Source: Ktedonosporobacter rubrisoli
Lineage (GTDB): Bacteria > Chloroflexota > Ktedonobacteria > Ktedonobacterales > Ktedonobacteraceae
NCBI RefSeq assembly: GCF_004208415.1
Contig: NZ_CP035758.1
Location: 7,254,001 to 7,318,000, forward strand
Length of the DNA stretch: 64,000 nucleotides
Reading direction: 5' to 3'
This document shows, in pieces, positions 42,957-51,706 of this stretch. Position 1 is the first letter of the stretch. Every line of letters starts with the position of its first letter. The position numbers and the translations under genes were made by a program. The notes under the pieces were generated by a model that saw only the letters and a list, made by a program, of their open reading frames with translations, did no database searches and was not told the origin of the DNA.

Positions 42957-43619
42957 ATGAATGACCGAGCAATCGCGGGAGCGTTTGTTCCCGAGACGTT
43001 CGACTACGACGGTGGGAGGCCCGTGACGGTCTACGTCCCACCAGATCCGCCCGAGGCAGTCGTCTTCGCCGGTGACGGTCAGGGGATCTCGCAGTGGGGC
43101 CGATTCCTGGAGGCAGCTGACGTCCCGCCCACGATGATCGTTGGAGTACACGGGCTGACGGACGAGAAGCTGCGACTCCAGGAGTACTCACCGGTCTTTG
43201 ACGCTGAACGGTTCACAGCACATGAGAAGTTCTTCGTCGAAGACGTCCGCCGATGGACAGAGTCGCGGTTTGGAGTAACGCTGCCCACTGCACGCACCGC
43301 GGTGTTGGGTACCTCGGCGGGTGGAGAGCTTGCGCTCGCTCTTGGGCTCCGGCATCCCGACGTCTACGGTGCGATCTTCTGCGCCTCGCCGGGTGCGGGC
43401 TACAAACCGACTGAGGTGATGCCGAGTCGGATTCCGCGCACCTACCTTGTTGCCGGCACGCAAGAGCCGTTCTTCCTTGAGAACGCAACGAGGTGGGCGA
43501 CCGCGCTGCGCAATTCAGGTGCGAACGTTGTCCTGAAAGAGCGGGTCGGATCGCACGGCGGCGCGTTCTGGCAAAAAGAGTTCCCGCTGATGGTGGCGTG
43601 GGCATTTGGACGCGAATAG
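42957..43619 (+). CDS. alpha/beta-hydrolase, enterochelin-esterase/esterase-D-like
   Basis: 220 residues. Seen: AVVFAGDGQGISQWGRFLEAADVPPTMIVGVHG, nucleophile Ser in VLGTSAGGELALALGLRHPDVYGAIFCASPG, and a C-terminal His in RVGSHGGAFW. The fold resembles the Fes/EsteraseD group (PF00756). Its DNA is clearly richer in G+C and in C/G third positions than the neighbours. It is enclosed by two 59-bp direct repeats next to an IS3 remnant, so it was probably acquired by transfer. Substrate unknown. RBS AGAGGTG. Confidence 0.8.
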   Translation: MNDRAIAGAFVPETFDYDGGRPVTVYVPPDPPEAVVFAGDGQGISQWGRFLEAADVPPTMIVGVHGLTDEKLRLQEYSPVFDAERFTAHEKFFVEDVRRWTESRFGVTLPTARTAVLGTSAGGELALALGLRHPDVYGAIFCASPGAGYKPTEVMPSRIPRTYLVAGTQEPFFLENATRWATALRNSGANVVLKERVGSHGGAFWQKEFPLMVAWAFGRE

Positions 43620-43678
43620 ATGATCTTCTACATATACGGAACAAACGATCAGAGAATGATCAGTTAGTGAACAGAAAA

Positions 43679-43737
43679 GGTGGAAAGTAGCTCTTACAAC
43701 TGCCTTTCCTCCTGTCTTGACAAAAGGGTCCACTTTA
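43679..43737. repeat. 59-bp direct repeat, right copy
   Basis: Second copy of the repeat at 42852-42910, same orientation, beginning 59 bases after the esterase stop codon. The pair encloses the esterase gene. Confidence 0.75.
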
Positions 43738-43880
43738 CATGATGGCTAGCTCAATTAGTCCAACCAAGGAACTGATGAGCACGAGAACATTATATAAGAT
43801 ACTATTTTATAGTTGGAATTATTGAAAGAAGTGAGCAAAGGATAGGGGGTTCTGAGCAAGAGACTTGTCAAATATAGCAC

Positions 43881-43907
43881 AAAAAAGAGGAGCTGTTACG
43901 CTCCTCT
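43881..43907 (-). terminator. terminator of tRNA-Met
   Basis: On the minus strand GAGGAGC-GTAACA-GCTCCTC is followed by TTTTTT, 7 nt after the tRNA CCA. Confidence 0.85.
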
Positions 43908-43914
43908 TGAATGG

Positions 43915-43987
43915 TAGCGGCGACTGGACTCGAACCAGTGACACAGGGCTTATGAGTCCCTTGCTCTACCGCCTGAGCTACGCCGCC
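43915..43987 (-). tRNA. tRNA-Met, elongator (anticodon CAT)
   Basis: 73-nt cloverleaf on the minus strand: acceptor GGCGGCG/CGCCGCT with CCA encoded at 43912-43914, D arm GTAGCTCAGGCGGTAGAGC, anticodon loop CTCATAA, T arm CTGGTTCGAGTCCAG. The ends (GGCGGCGTAGCTCAG and GCCGCTACCA) are those of elongator tRNA-Met. The last pair of the anticodon stem is A-G, unpaired. tRNA-Ile2 with CAT cannot be fully excluded. Confidence 0.88.
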
Positions 43988-44310
43988 ATATCTGGCTTAT
44001 AGAGCTTGCTTTATATGCAATCTAACTTACACCTAAAGCCCTCCGCTCTACGCCCAACATAATAGCATAGCTCTCATCAGCAGTCAATACCTTCTTTCGG
44101 CTTTTCCAGGGACGGGTGTAGCTCAGCAGAAACGCCCCTGCGCTATCCTGCTTCGAGGGTCTAGCTCTGATCAGAAACATTTTGAAGGCTTTAGCAGAAG
44201 TCTAATAAAATTGATAGCCTTTCCTGAAAAAGGGAAAATCTACACTTTCGTGGGAGGGGTTTCCGCTCCTCCCACCGCTGGGTTATGAAATTACATTATC
44301 TAATAGCCCC

Positions 44311-44475
44311 TTAACATGCACGCGTGCATGCAAAGGTGCAGTAACGCGTACCAGTACAAGTTTGGGTATTGGTATCAGGTTCACCCACACGCTGATCCGT
44401 GATCCTGACATCCAGATCAAAGAGATTTTCTTCTTCCTTCTTCTCAAGCACTTCCGCGTTCTGTGACTGATCCAT
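44311..44475 (-). CDS. class I lanthipeptide precursor, FDLD-type
   Basis: 54 residues starting at the ATG 44475, 9 nt after AAAGGA. The leader is acidic and hydrophilic (NAEVLEKKEEENL) and carries FDLDVRI at residues 19-25, the box bound by LanB dehydratases in class I lanthipeptides. The C-terminal core has seven Thr and four Cys (Cys40, 46, 50, 54) in TCTGTRYC...CTRAC order, ideal for thioether rings; Thr dehydration and Cys addition are expected by family. No Ser is in the core. No lanB, lanC, protease or transporter gene is seen in the window, so the precursor is an orphan here. A longer frame upstream (to 44529) is less likely. Confidence 0.75.
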   Translation of the reverse strand: MDQSQNAEVLEKKEEENLFDLDVRITDQRVGEPDTNTQTCTGTRYCTFACTRAC

Positions 44476-44895
44476 AATACATGTCCTTTCATTGTTTTTT
44501 TCTGAACTACCACGAGCAAAAATATACACTCTATTTAAATGATAACATCATAAGCAAACTTATTCAACATATGTCTTTTCACGTAGGATAGTTATCTGAT
44601 AGCCGAGCAAAAACAATAATAGAGATATGAACTTCCCTTAATAATCTAGGGTAGCTCATATCTCCTTTTGTTATGGGTTGGACTTTACTACAGGTATCTT
44701 CGCCGTCTTTGCGGACATGATACTACAAGACCAAAGAAAAGTGGTAGTCAACTTTCAAGGATTTCAGATCTATGCAGGGGTTAAGGCAGGTGCAAACTAG
44801 ACCCTGCGCCGCGCCGCGTCACGTCACTCTGACAGGGTGCCAGGCAAAGGATTGCCGGCATCCTGCTCTTATCCTCAAAGCTAGACTATTCCCAC
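44476..44895. other. intergenic stretch with a hairpin, no gene seen
   Basis: 420 AT-rich bases between the lanthipeptide precursor and the PPOX gene, presumably containing the precursor promoter. It holds the hairpin at 44622-44672. No modification-enzyme frame or further precursor was found. Confidence 0.45.
44622..44672. terminator. hairpin terminator between PPOX and lanthipeptide genes
   Basis: GAGATATGA-ACTTCCC pairs with GGGTAGCTCATATCTC, flanked by T-rich sequence on both strands (CTTTTGTT on plus, TATTATTGTTTTT on minus). It most likely insulates the lanthipeptide gene from transcription coming from the PPOX side. Confidence 0.55.
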
Positions 44896-45285
44896 TTAAA
44901 GATTCTGGCCCACAACGCGCTGAACCTTAACGTAGAGGATCACGCGCGGATCGCCCCGATAGCGCGCAGGAGATCCATAGTGTTCAGCCAGAGTATCGTA
45001 AAAGGCTCCAGTAGGATCTTCTTCAATGCGCTCTACTATGCCCCGAAACTCGGCATACGCGTAGGGATCATCGAGATCTCTGATAGAGATCGCTACGCGT
45101 GGATCGTGCTGAATATTGCGGTATTTCTGTCGGTTAGTCGTATGCGTGAACTTGATATGTTCACCATCCCAGAGAAACCACATCGGTGAAGACTGCGGCG
45201 CGCCATCGGCTCCGATAGTCGCCAGGTGGGCGAACGCCTTTGAATGCAATATTTTTTGTACCTTTGGATTTTGCAGATCTGCCAT
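44896..45285 (-). CDS. PPOX-class (pyridoxamine 5'-phosphate oxidase-like) flavoprotein
   Basis: 129 residues: KAFAHLATIGADGAPQSSPMWFLWDGEHIKFTHTTNRQKYRNIQHDPRVAISIRDLDDPYAYAEFRGIVERI. This split-barrel pattern is the TIGR03618-type F420-dependent or FMN-binding group. It probably reduces a small organic compound. ATG at 45285 has a weak site upstream. Monocistronic. Confidence 0.88.
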   Translation of the reverse strand: MADLQNPKVQKILHSKAFAHLATIGADGAPQSSPMWFLWDGEHIKFTHTTNRQKYRNIQHDPRVAISIRDLDDPYAYAEFRGIVERIEEDPTGAFYDTLAEHYGSPARYRGDPRVILYVKVQRVVGQNL

Positions 45286-45401
45286 GGAAAAAATCCTCTC
45301 TACGCTATTACCGAAAAAACGCTGAACGGAATCTCTAATAACGATAAAGCCTTACACACTTTCCACTATTCCCTCACTCTCCAAGGCTGGTGCTAATTTT
45401 G

Positions 45402-46484
45402 CTAAGGAATAATCTTTCGCCGGCGAAAATCATCGAAAATGTCCTTAAACATGGCTTCAGTATCAACATATTCGTGGAAACCGAAGCGGCGCGCCTTTGA
45501 TCCATCGGCGAACATATCATAGTCCCAGGAGAAGACGAAATCGCCGAAGTTCCAGGACGAGACATCTTCATAAGGAATGTTTTCAAGTCCGTACTTCTCG
45601 ATCATTGAGTTCCAGAGCGGCTCTTTGTCGGCCATGACGACATTGAGCGACATTTGCAAAGGAGGCGCGACCTCAAGATCAAAGTAGCGCGCAATCTTTG
45701 GCCACATCTCGCTCCAGCGGAACAGATCGCCATTGTTAATATTGAAGGCCTGATTGGCGCTGCGCTCATTGGTTGCCGCCCAGACTATCGCTCTGGCCAG
45801 TAGTCCCGCGTCGGTCATCTCAAGCAATTTGTCATAAGCCCCCAGCTTACCAGGGAAGCGCAGGGGCAAACCCAGCTCTTTCGAGATACTGGCATAGATC
45901 GCGATAACCATAGCCAGATTCAACGGATTGCCAAGGGCAAAGCCAGCTACGACCGAGGGGCGAATCGCCGACCAGCTCCAGGCCTTGCCCTTCTGCCGCT
46001 GCTCAAGGAAATTCTGCTGATCGACCATAAATTCGGGCGGCATGTGGCCGGCATCGCTCTCCCTCGCCGGGGTCTTAAATGGTCCCAGATGCGCCCCATA
46101 GACTTTATAGCCCTGCATCAGACTGATATGCTGCAAGTTTGGCGCAACCGGCTCCATGGCCTCAACGACGTTGACCAGCATAGTAAGATTGGGTTCCACA
46201 AGCTCTGCCCAGCTCGGTCGATCCTGATAGGCCACAAAGAAGATGTGCGTCACCTGAGTGAGCTTGCCAAGCTTAGCATGCGTATCCTCCCGGTTAAGTA
46301 GATCAACAGTAACGTAGCGCACACGCTCAGTCGCTTCTCCGTGACGCCGCGAGAGACCGATGATATCCCAATCGTCGAGCGTGCTTAGATACTCGATCAG
46401 ATTGCGGCCAATGACTCCTTGGGCCCCAACAACAAGGGCCACCTTACGCGTCTTTTCATTTGCTCTGGCATCTCTAGCATTCAT
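45402..46484 (-). CDS. SDR-family NAD(P)-dependent reductase, PRISE/VEP1-like
   Basis: About 360 residues from the ATG at 46484. Rossmann motif VALVVGAQGVIGRNLIEYL and the long C-terminal domain resemble progesterone 5-beta-reductase/iridoid synthase-like (PRISE) proteins, which reduce activated C=C bonds of enones. A YKVYG motif with Tyr and Lys fits the PRISE type (MQGYKVYGAHLGPF), as does AIRPSVVAG. The divergent HxlR gene at 46879 is the likely regulator. Confidence 0.85.
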   Translation of the reverse strand: MNARDARANEKTRKVALVVGAQGVIGRNLIEYLSTLDDWDIIGLSRRHGEATERVRYVTVDLLNREDTHAKLGKLTQVTHIFFVAYQDRPSWAELVEPNLTMLVNVVEAMEPVAPNLQHISLMQGYKVYGAHLGPFKTPARESDAGHMPPEFMVDQQNFLEQRQKGKAWSWSAIRPSVVAGFALGNPLNLAMVIAIYASISKELGLPLRFPGKLGAYDKLLEMTDAGLLARAIVWAATNERSANQAFNINNGDLFRWSEMWPKIARYFDLEVAPPLQMSLNVVMADKEPLWNSMIEKYGLENIPYEDVSSWNFGDFVFSWDYDMFADGSKARRFGFHEYVDTEAMFKDIFDDFRRRKIIP

Positions 46485-46785
46485 AGCCTTGTCCCTTTTA
46501 TGAATAAAGCAAGCCACCAGAAAGCGCTGCTCCACTTCGCGCCCCTCCCTGCTCCACACCCTGGAGCCCTTACTTAACCTGGCTCGCTCCGCTTATCTCG
46601 ACACCGGCACGACCCGATAAAGCGCTGCTTCCTGTGGACATATTAGTTTCCATAAATCCGCATACACGGCTGACTCAATTAGATAAGGCCGGCACTGACT
46701 TGACGTTCCTGCTAAGCTCGCAGGCCAGCAACGTGTATTGCATGGTCAGTACTATAAATGCTTCCCGATGGCTCTACAAGTACGC

Positions 46786-46795
46786 ACTTTAAAGT
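46786..46795. promoter_or_regulatory. ACTTTAAAGT palindrome between HxlR and reductase genes
   Basis: A perfect 10-bp palindrome, preceded by GTACGC, in the divergent region (46485-46878). HxlR proteins bind such short dyads, so this may be the operator. Confidence 0.35.
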
Positions 46796-46878
46796 AACCG
46801 AAAGGGAAACGCAGGCCATCTCATATGCGCGAGAGGGCAAGATACAAAGCCATAATAATCTATGCTATACTTGGAGAC

Positions 46879-47271
46879 ATGGAAAGAACATCGACAGCTC
46901 CCTCACCCCATAGCGTTCTGATCGAGCATTGTCCCTCGCGCCAGGTGCTTGATCTGATTGCCGATAAGTGGACAGCGCTTATCTTTGCGCTCCTGGAGAG
47001 ACATCCCACGCGCTTCAATGAGATGCAGCGGGCGATAGGCGGAATTTCGCATAAGATGCTGACGCAAACCCTGCGCAGCCTGGAGCAAAGAGGCATCGTC
47101 CAGCGCAAAATCACTTTGACGAATCCACCAGCTGTAGAATATTCTCTTTCCCCATTGGGCACCACACTCATTCCGCTGATGGCAGCCCTGCGCCAGTGGG
47201 CCGAAGAACATATGGAGGAAGTTGAGCAGATTCGCCAGGCATATATAGAGCAAGAAGACAAAACAGATTGA
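46879..47271 (+). CDS. HxlR-family transcriptional regulator
   Basis: 130 residues: HCPSRQVLDLIADKWTALIFALLERHPTRFNEMQRAIGGISHKMLTQTLRSLEQRGIVQRKITLTNPPAVEYSLSPLGTTLIPLMAALRQWAEEH. The winged helix with Cys near the N-terminus is typical of HxlR, some members of which sense aldehydes or quinones through that Cys. It probably regulates the divergent PRISE-like reductase. The start at 46879 was set by homology. Confidence 0.88.
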   Translation: MERTSTAPSPHSVLIEHCPSRQVLDLIADKWTALIFALLERHPTRFNEMQRAIGGISHKMLTQTLRSLEQRGIVQRKITLTNPPAVEYSLSPLGTTLIPLMAALRQWAEEHMEEVEQIRQAYIEQEDKTD

Positions 47272-47395
47272 GGCCGGATCGGGCAGAGCTCTTATACTCC
47301 GCCCGCCGACCTTTTCCTTTCACGACACCTGCTCAGAAGCTCGGTTTTGTCGGCATAAACATCTGGCAATGCCTTAGCCAGTTTAAGTTCCTAGC

Positions 47396-48505
47396 TCAGT
47401 GCGAAAACAGAGTAGCTTTATCTCCACCATGATGCGAGCAACTTCCTTGATTACCTCCCGATTTGCTGAAAGTATTGTCCTGGCACTCTATTACATATCC
47501 CGTACCGTTCCAGAAGCTCTTTATGCAGGAGAAATAGTTACAGAACTCGGCAGGCGGATCACTAATCTTATTGCCAGAGGAATTGAAATCGTAGCCCCAA
47601 GGATTGCCATTCACCCCTGTATGGGCCGGCGGCTGCGTTGGCGCGACAGTTGGGGTTGGCATAGGCGGTTGCGTCGGAACTACAGTAGGAACCTGAGTTG
47701 GCTCGATGGTGGGCGTTGAGGCAGGCACCGAGGTCGCTACTATCGTCGGCACAGCTGTCGGTGAGACGCTGATCGATGTTGTAGGTGTTATCACAGCACT
47801 CTTTTGGCGCGTAGCCGTAGGGGAACTTTGGATTTGGACTGTTCCCTGGACAACTGTCTGACCGGCACTTGTTTTGGCAGCCGAGGGATTACTAGCGGCA
47901 ATCAGCATAAAGAACATGGTAAGTACCGTACCTACTACCAGCCCCACAGCTGAGCGACCGCGCGAACGCGGCTTGTATGCAACTGTTGCAGGTTGGGTAG
48001 GAATACAGGCGCGACATAGATAAATACCCAGCATGATATAGAATGTACAGATAAACAAAAGGCCCAGCCAGAAGCGCTTTGAGCCGCGCATCTGTTTCCA
48101 CTTTATCAAGTCCTGCAATGAGGTAAATCCACGCCAATCTATAATCAAAAGACTGACGATCAAGCCCAAAATCAGGCTAGTAGTAATACCGCTCATACCG
48201 GCAAAGCCAATTATCCAGGCCGCAACATAGACCAATATCAATGTAGCCAGGATAAGGCCGCCATAAGGCCGCGAATATGGTTGCGGCTGTCCAGGCCCAA
48301 TATGTGGCGGAGGTGGCGGAGGCGGGGTATTGGCAAACTGGCCAGGCGAGATATATGTAGGTGATTGTTGCGAGCCATAGAACGGCTGCTGATAAGGGGG
48401 ATATTGTCCCGCGCCCTGATAGGGTATCTGGGCTTGCGTCTGATCATCCCAGGGCTGATTGGACCAGGGCTGCGAAGGCTGATTGGGATTAGGAGGCTGC
48501 TGCAT
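47396..48505 (-). CDS. proline-rich multi-pass membrane protein with DUF3761-like end
   Basis: 369 residues. The N-terminal ~80 residues are Pro/Gln/Tyr-rich and disordered, with PPPPPPP. Then four hydrophobic segments (LILATLILVYVAAWIIGFAG, TTSLILGLIVSLLII, FWLGLLFICTFYIMLGIYL, VGLVVGTVLTMFFML). A Pro/Thr-rich linker (PTAVPTIVATSVPAS..) leads to a C-terminal domain FCNYFSCIKSFWNGTGYVIECQDNTFSKSGGNQGSCSHHGG resembling DUF3761. Probably displays the Cys/His domain outside the cell. Function unknown. Confidence 0.7.
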   Translation of the reverse strand: MQQPPNPNQPSQPWSNQPWDDQTQAQIPYQGAGQYPPYQQPFYGSQQSPTYISPGQFANTPPPPPPPHIGPGQPQPYSRPYGGLILATLILVYVAAWIIGFAGMSGITTSLILGLIVSLLIIDWRGFTSLQDLIKWKQMRGSKRFWLGLLFICTFYIMLGIYLCRACIPTQPATVAYKPRSRGRSAVGLVVGTVLTMFFMLIAASNPSAAKTSAGQTVVQGTVQIQSSPTATRQKSAVITPTTSISVSPTAVPTIVATSVPASTPTIEPTQVPTVVPTQPPMPTPTVAPTQPPAHTGVNGNPWGYDFNSSGNKISDPPAEFCNYFSCIKSFWNGTGYVIECQDNTFSKSGGNQGSCSHHGGDKATLFSH

Positions 48506-48770
48506 AACTTACTTCTCCTGGACTTATAACTTTTTTTCTACATATCTACGAAATACATACTATTTACGAGACATAACAGATAGACGTAAGTATAAAATAA
48601 AATCCCAAAATTCATCTATACATCTTTATACAGCTTACCATAACATATAGCATAATATGCCATAAAATTCTTTTTTTCTTATTTATCATTATTTCTCTTC
48701 GCACAACAAGATGCTATTATAGATGTGTTAAAAGCTGTTGTTGAGGCTTCATTGGCTGGCGTGCAGAGGA
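48506..48770. other. intergenic stretch, no gene seen
   Basis: Very AT-rich 265 bases upstream of the proline-rich membrane protein. It presumably contains its promoter; nothing else recognised. Confidence 0.4.
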
Positions 48771-48795
48771 AAAGAAAAGCCGCCGAGATGGCGGC
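48771..48795 (-). terminator. terminator of the GNAT gene
   Basis: On the minus strand GCCGCC-ATCTC-GGCGGC is followed by TTTTCTTT. Confidence 0.75.
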
Positions 48796-48852
48796 ACGAG
48801 GCTAGATTTTGTTAAGGCAGCAAATAGGGATGAGCAGCACCACAGCATGAGA

Positions 48853-49308
48853 TTACGGCAGCACCTTCTCGAAGAAGACGCGCTGATAACCATGTTCAGC
48901 TTTATGTTCTACCTCCACAAAGCCAAGATGTGGATAGAAGGAGAGATTTTCGGTCATCAGCTTATTGGTATAGAGATGGAGCCTTCCCAGATTGGCGGCA
49001 CGCGCGTATTGTTCCGCAAACTGCAGCAGGCGGCGTCCCAGGCCATGCCCCTGGTACTCTGGATGCAGAGCAAGCGTATCTATGAACAGGCCTTCTGCAT
49101 CAGGCATCATTACCAGCACCCCTACCACAACATCTTGCAGTAGCGCCACATAGACCACGCCTCTGGCAATGAGCTCTGCATAATCAGCCAGCATAGGAAC
49201 TGGCTTGCGGCCCATGCGCTCAACATACTTTGTAAAAGCAATGTTGACACAGGCGCTTACCGTCTCCTGCTCATCCGGACGCGCCAGACGAATATTTATA
49301 TCGCTCAA
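48853..49308 (-). CDS. GNAT-family N-acetyltransferase
   Basis: 151 residues. Motif A is seen as LALHPEYQGHGLGRRLLQFAEQYAR (acetyl-CoA pyrophosphate loop QGHGLG) and motif B as HLYTNKLMTENLSFYPHLGFVEVEH. It transfers an acetyl group to an amine; substrate unknown. ATG at 49308 preceded by GAGAAAGGGAG. Confidence 0.9.
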   Translation of the reverse strand: MSDINIRLARPDEQETVSACVNIAFTKYVERMGRKPVPMLADYAELIARGVVYVALLQDVVVGVLVMMPDAEGLFIDTLALHPEYQGHGLGRRLLQFAEQYARAANLGRLHLYTNKLMTENLSFYPHLGFVEVEHKAEHGYQRVFFEKVLP

Positions 49309-49351
49309 TACAGTGTCTCCCTTTCTCTAATGGAATAGCAAACAACCAGGA

Positions 49352-49400
49352 GCAAAAAAATCTCCTGGCTCAAGTTTACACTAAAACAGAGCCAGGGAGA
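49352..49400 (-). terminator. terminator of the amidohydrolase gene
   Basis: On the minus strand CTCCCTGGCTC pairs with GAGCCAGGAG and is followed by ATTTTTTTG. A second, overlapping stem (CCAGGAG with CTCCTGG, 49347-49367) could compete. Confidence 0.75.
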
Positions 49401-49446
49401 CGGATGCCGATTCTATCTCAAGCCAGGATCGGCGGATCCTTGAAGC

Positions 49447-50442
49447 TTATAGCCGTAAGAGGCGCTCCGCATTGCCATGAGCGATCAGCTCTTTATCGGA
49501 GGGCCGCACAGGCAATCGTTCCAGGAAGTCGCGCGTTTCGACCATTGACGCATTGGGATAATCGACAGAGAACATAATGCGCTCGCTTCCAAGTTCCAGC
49601 AGCAAGTTGAGGAACATAGACGTCCAGGTGAAACCACTAAAGGTATAGTACAGATTCTCGCGCAAGTAAGCTCCTATGGAGCGCTGCAGCTTCGTCACCT
49701 CCGCCGGCAAATAGCGCTCAATCCTGGGCAGCATAAAAGAAAGGCCTTCACCCATGTGACCAACCACAAACTGTAGGCGCGGATAGCGATCAAAAACCCC
49801 ACCTAGAACGAGGCGCAGAACGTGGATCGCCGTCTCAACATGCCAACCCCAGGCGTATGTCGAAAGTCGGGCCGTTACCTCAGGCGCAAAGCCTGCATAA
49901 GATGTCTCAACGATTGACTGTGGTGGCGGCGTTGGATGCAAGTAGAGCGGAACCTGTAGCGTCTCGGCGCGTTCTAAAATTGGCCAGAAGAACTGATCAT
50001 CAAGATAGCGTCCCCGCGTATGACCGTTGATTAGCGCACCCCTGAAGCCAAGTTCCCGAACCGCCCTCTCCAATTCATCCGCCGCCACGGCTGGCGCCGC
50101 AGTTGGCAAGGCGGCCAGACCGACAAACCGTTCGGGATGACGACGGATGGCCGCAGCAAGATAATCGTTAGTTTCACGTGAAACACTGATAGCCTCAGCG
50201 GCATCGAGCTGCTCCACACCAGGCGAACCCAAAGATAGAACCTGCACAGTAATACCCGCCGTATCCATAGCCGCAATCCTGCCAGTATCAAGATCACTGA
50301 GCCAAGCGAGAAACTGGGAAGAGGCAGGGGTTCTGGCCTGCTCCTTGATATAGCGCCCTGGCCCATCCAGAAAGGCCGGACTCACAAAATGCTCCTCAAG
50401 CGCGATCACACGCATCCCTTGTTGTTCTTCAAGTTGAGACAT
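49447..50442 (-). CDS. amidohydrolase-2 family protein (ACMSD/decarboxylase-like)
   Basis: 331 residues: MRVIALEEHFVSPAF, HPERFVGLAALP, LINGHTRGRYLDDQFFWPILERAETLQVPLYLHPTPP, LQFVVGHMGEGLSFMLPR and MFSVDYPNASMVE. This is the amidohydrolase_2 pattern of ACMSD and 2,3-dihydroxybenzoate or gamma-resorcylate decarboxylases, which remove CO2 from aromatic acids with a divalent metal. The first metal motif is EEHF rather than DxH, as in dihydroxybenzoate decarboxylases. Substrate unknown. Confidence 0.87.
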   Translation of the reverse strand: MSQLEEQQGMRVIALEEHFVSPAFLDGPGRYIKEQARTPASSQFLAWLSDLDTGRIAAMDTAGITVQVLSLGSPGVEQLDAAEAISVSRETNDYLAAAIRRHPERFVGLAALPTAAPAVAADELERAVRELGFRGALINGHTRGRYLDDQFFWPILERAETLQVPLYLHPTPPPQSIVETSYAGFAPEVTARLSTYAWGWHVETAIHVLRLVLGGVFDRYPRLQFVVGHMGEGLSFMLPRIERYLPAEVTKLQRSIGAYLRENLYYTFSGFTWTSMFLNLLLELGSERIMFSVDYPNASMVETRDFLERLPVRPSDKELIAHGNAERLLRL

Positions 50443-50557
50443 AAGGACCTACCCTATACAGAGGCTGCTTAAAACATGACACCACTCATCTACAAACAAG
50501 GAGGCGGGGACTATCAGTTTTATGCCTTCCCTCTCATCTTATATCAAGCGTCCCCAA

Positions 50558-51391
50558 TTAGCGCTTCATCTCAATCGGATACTGAATCTCGGTGAGATAA
50601 TCGTCTAACTCCCCGCTCCAACGCAAACTTAGCTTGCGGCAGGGTCCGGTAACCGTATAGCCATTCGTCTGAATCCAGACGCCCAGGGCCTGGTAGGCTT
50701 CAACGCTGCCATGAGGATTTCCATGGTGGATAAGGCTTGCCATTATAGAAACCGCAGGCAGCTCGCGCAGCACCACGCGCCTATTCCAATCAGGGCTTAG
50801 CTTAGCGAGATTAACACTGCCAGGCTCAACAGGTACAGCCACCTCGACATTAAAATCTATAGTTTCGGATGTGCCCTCATGATAGATATAGAGCACGGGA
50901 CCGGCTGGACAAATCGCATTTTGCTTGAGCATAGCCAGTAGCGCGTTGGCGTACTGTCGATTTGGCAGAAAACCCGCAACATGCGTATAGCCAGCAATCA
51001 CAGTCAGAGGCTTCACCTCCTTGAGCACCACCTCGCGGGCCAGCCTATGACCTTCCTGCGCAATGTATCTGAGGCGAGCCTCGATCCGTACTAACTGCTC
51101 CTGCTCATCCTGAATGTGCTGCTGCAGCCTTGCCTGTTTCAAGCGCAACATGCCCTGAAGCGCCTCGATAGAAACCTCCTCATCGAGTAACTGTACAATC
51201 TGCCCAAGCTCAAGGCCAAGATCCTTAAGGGCCAGAATACGATTGAGTCTTAGCAACTGCTCAATTGCGTAGAAGCGATAGCCCGTATCAGGATCGACAT
51301 AAACAGGCTTAAAAAGCCCGATCTCATCATAGTAGCGAAGCGTAGAAGTCGCTACCTGAGCGATCTCAGCAAAATCCCGAATTTTAATCAT
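50558..51391 (-). CDS. MerR-family regulator with GyrI-like effector domain
   Basis: 277 residues: IRDFAEIAQVATSTLRYYDEIGLFKPVYVDPDTGYRFYAIEQLLRLNRILALKDLGLELGQIVQLLDEEVS, coiled-coil linker, and a C-terminal GyrI-like (AraC_E_bind) domain ending LDDYLTEIQYPIEMKR. Same layout as BmrR: multidrug-sensing activator. It lies 115 nt upstream of the amidohydrolase on the same strand. No drug exporter is adjacent, unlike BmrR. Confidence 0.9.
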   Translation of the reverse strand: MIKIRDFAEIAQVATSTLRYYDEIGLFKPVYVDPDTGYRFYAIEQLLRLNRILALKDLGLELGQIVQLLDEEVSIEALQGMLRLKQARLQQHIQDEQEQLVRIEARLRYIAQEGHRLAREVVLKEVKPLTVIAGYTHVAGFLPNRQYANALLAMLKQNAICPAGPVLYIYHEGTSETIDFNVEVAVPVEPGSVNLAKLSPDWNRRVVLRELPAVSIMASLIHHGNPHGSVEAYQALGVWIQTNGYTVTGPCRKLSLRWSGELDDYLTEIQYPIEMKR

Positions 51392-51642
51392 AGTCCCTCC
51401 TGCGGAGCGAGCTTAGTGCTCCAGTTACCTCCTCATGCAAGAATATAGCACATTCAAGCGGCTTGAAAGTCAAGAGGGAAACACAAACCTGGACCAAAAT
51501 AGCAGAGCAAGCGCTACAACGCGTAGATCGTTTCCTGATTATACATGGCAGCGAAGATTCTAAAACAAAGGGAAGCTACAGTATGGTTGGATAGGAGACA
51601 GTCCAGCAACGGGCCACATTCAGCCGGATCAGCATGCTTCAT
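51392..51642. other. intergenic stretch, no gene seen
   Basis: About 250 bases between the MerR-GyrI gene and the tRNA terminator. It presumably carries the promoter of the MerR gene. Nothing else recognised. Confidence 0.35.
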
Positions 51643-51688
51643 AAAAAAATCTCCTTTCATCGCATCATTAGATGGCGATTGAAAGGAG
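51643..51688 (-). terminator. terminator of the initiator tRNA genes
   Basis: On the minus strand CTCCTTTCAATCGC pairs with GCGATGAAAGGAG and is followed by ATTTTTTTA. Strong. Confidence 0.85.
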
Positions 51689-51706
51689 TCATTAGGAAAT
51701 CGGTTA

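Noticed and set aside
44283..44519. 78-codon frame overlapping the lanthipeptide precursor in another phase
   Set aside because: No ribosome binding site and random composition; the other frame has leader box and Cys/Thr core.
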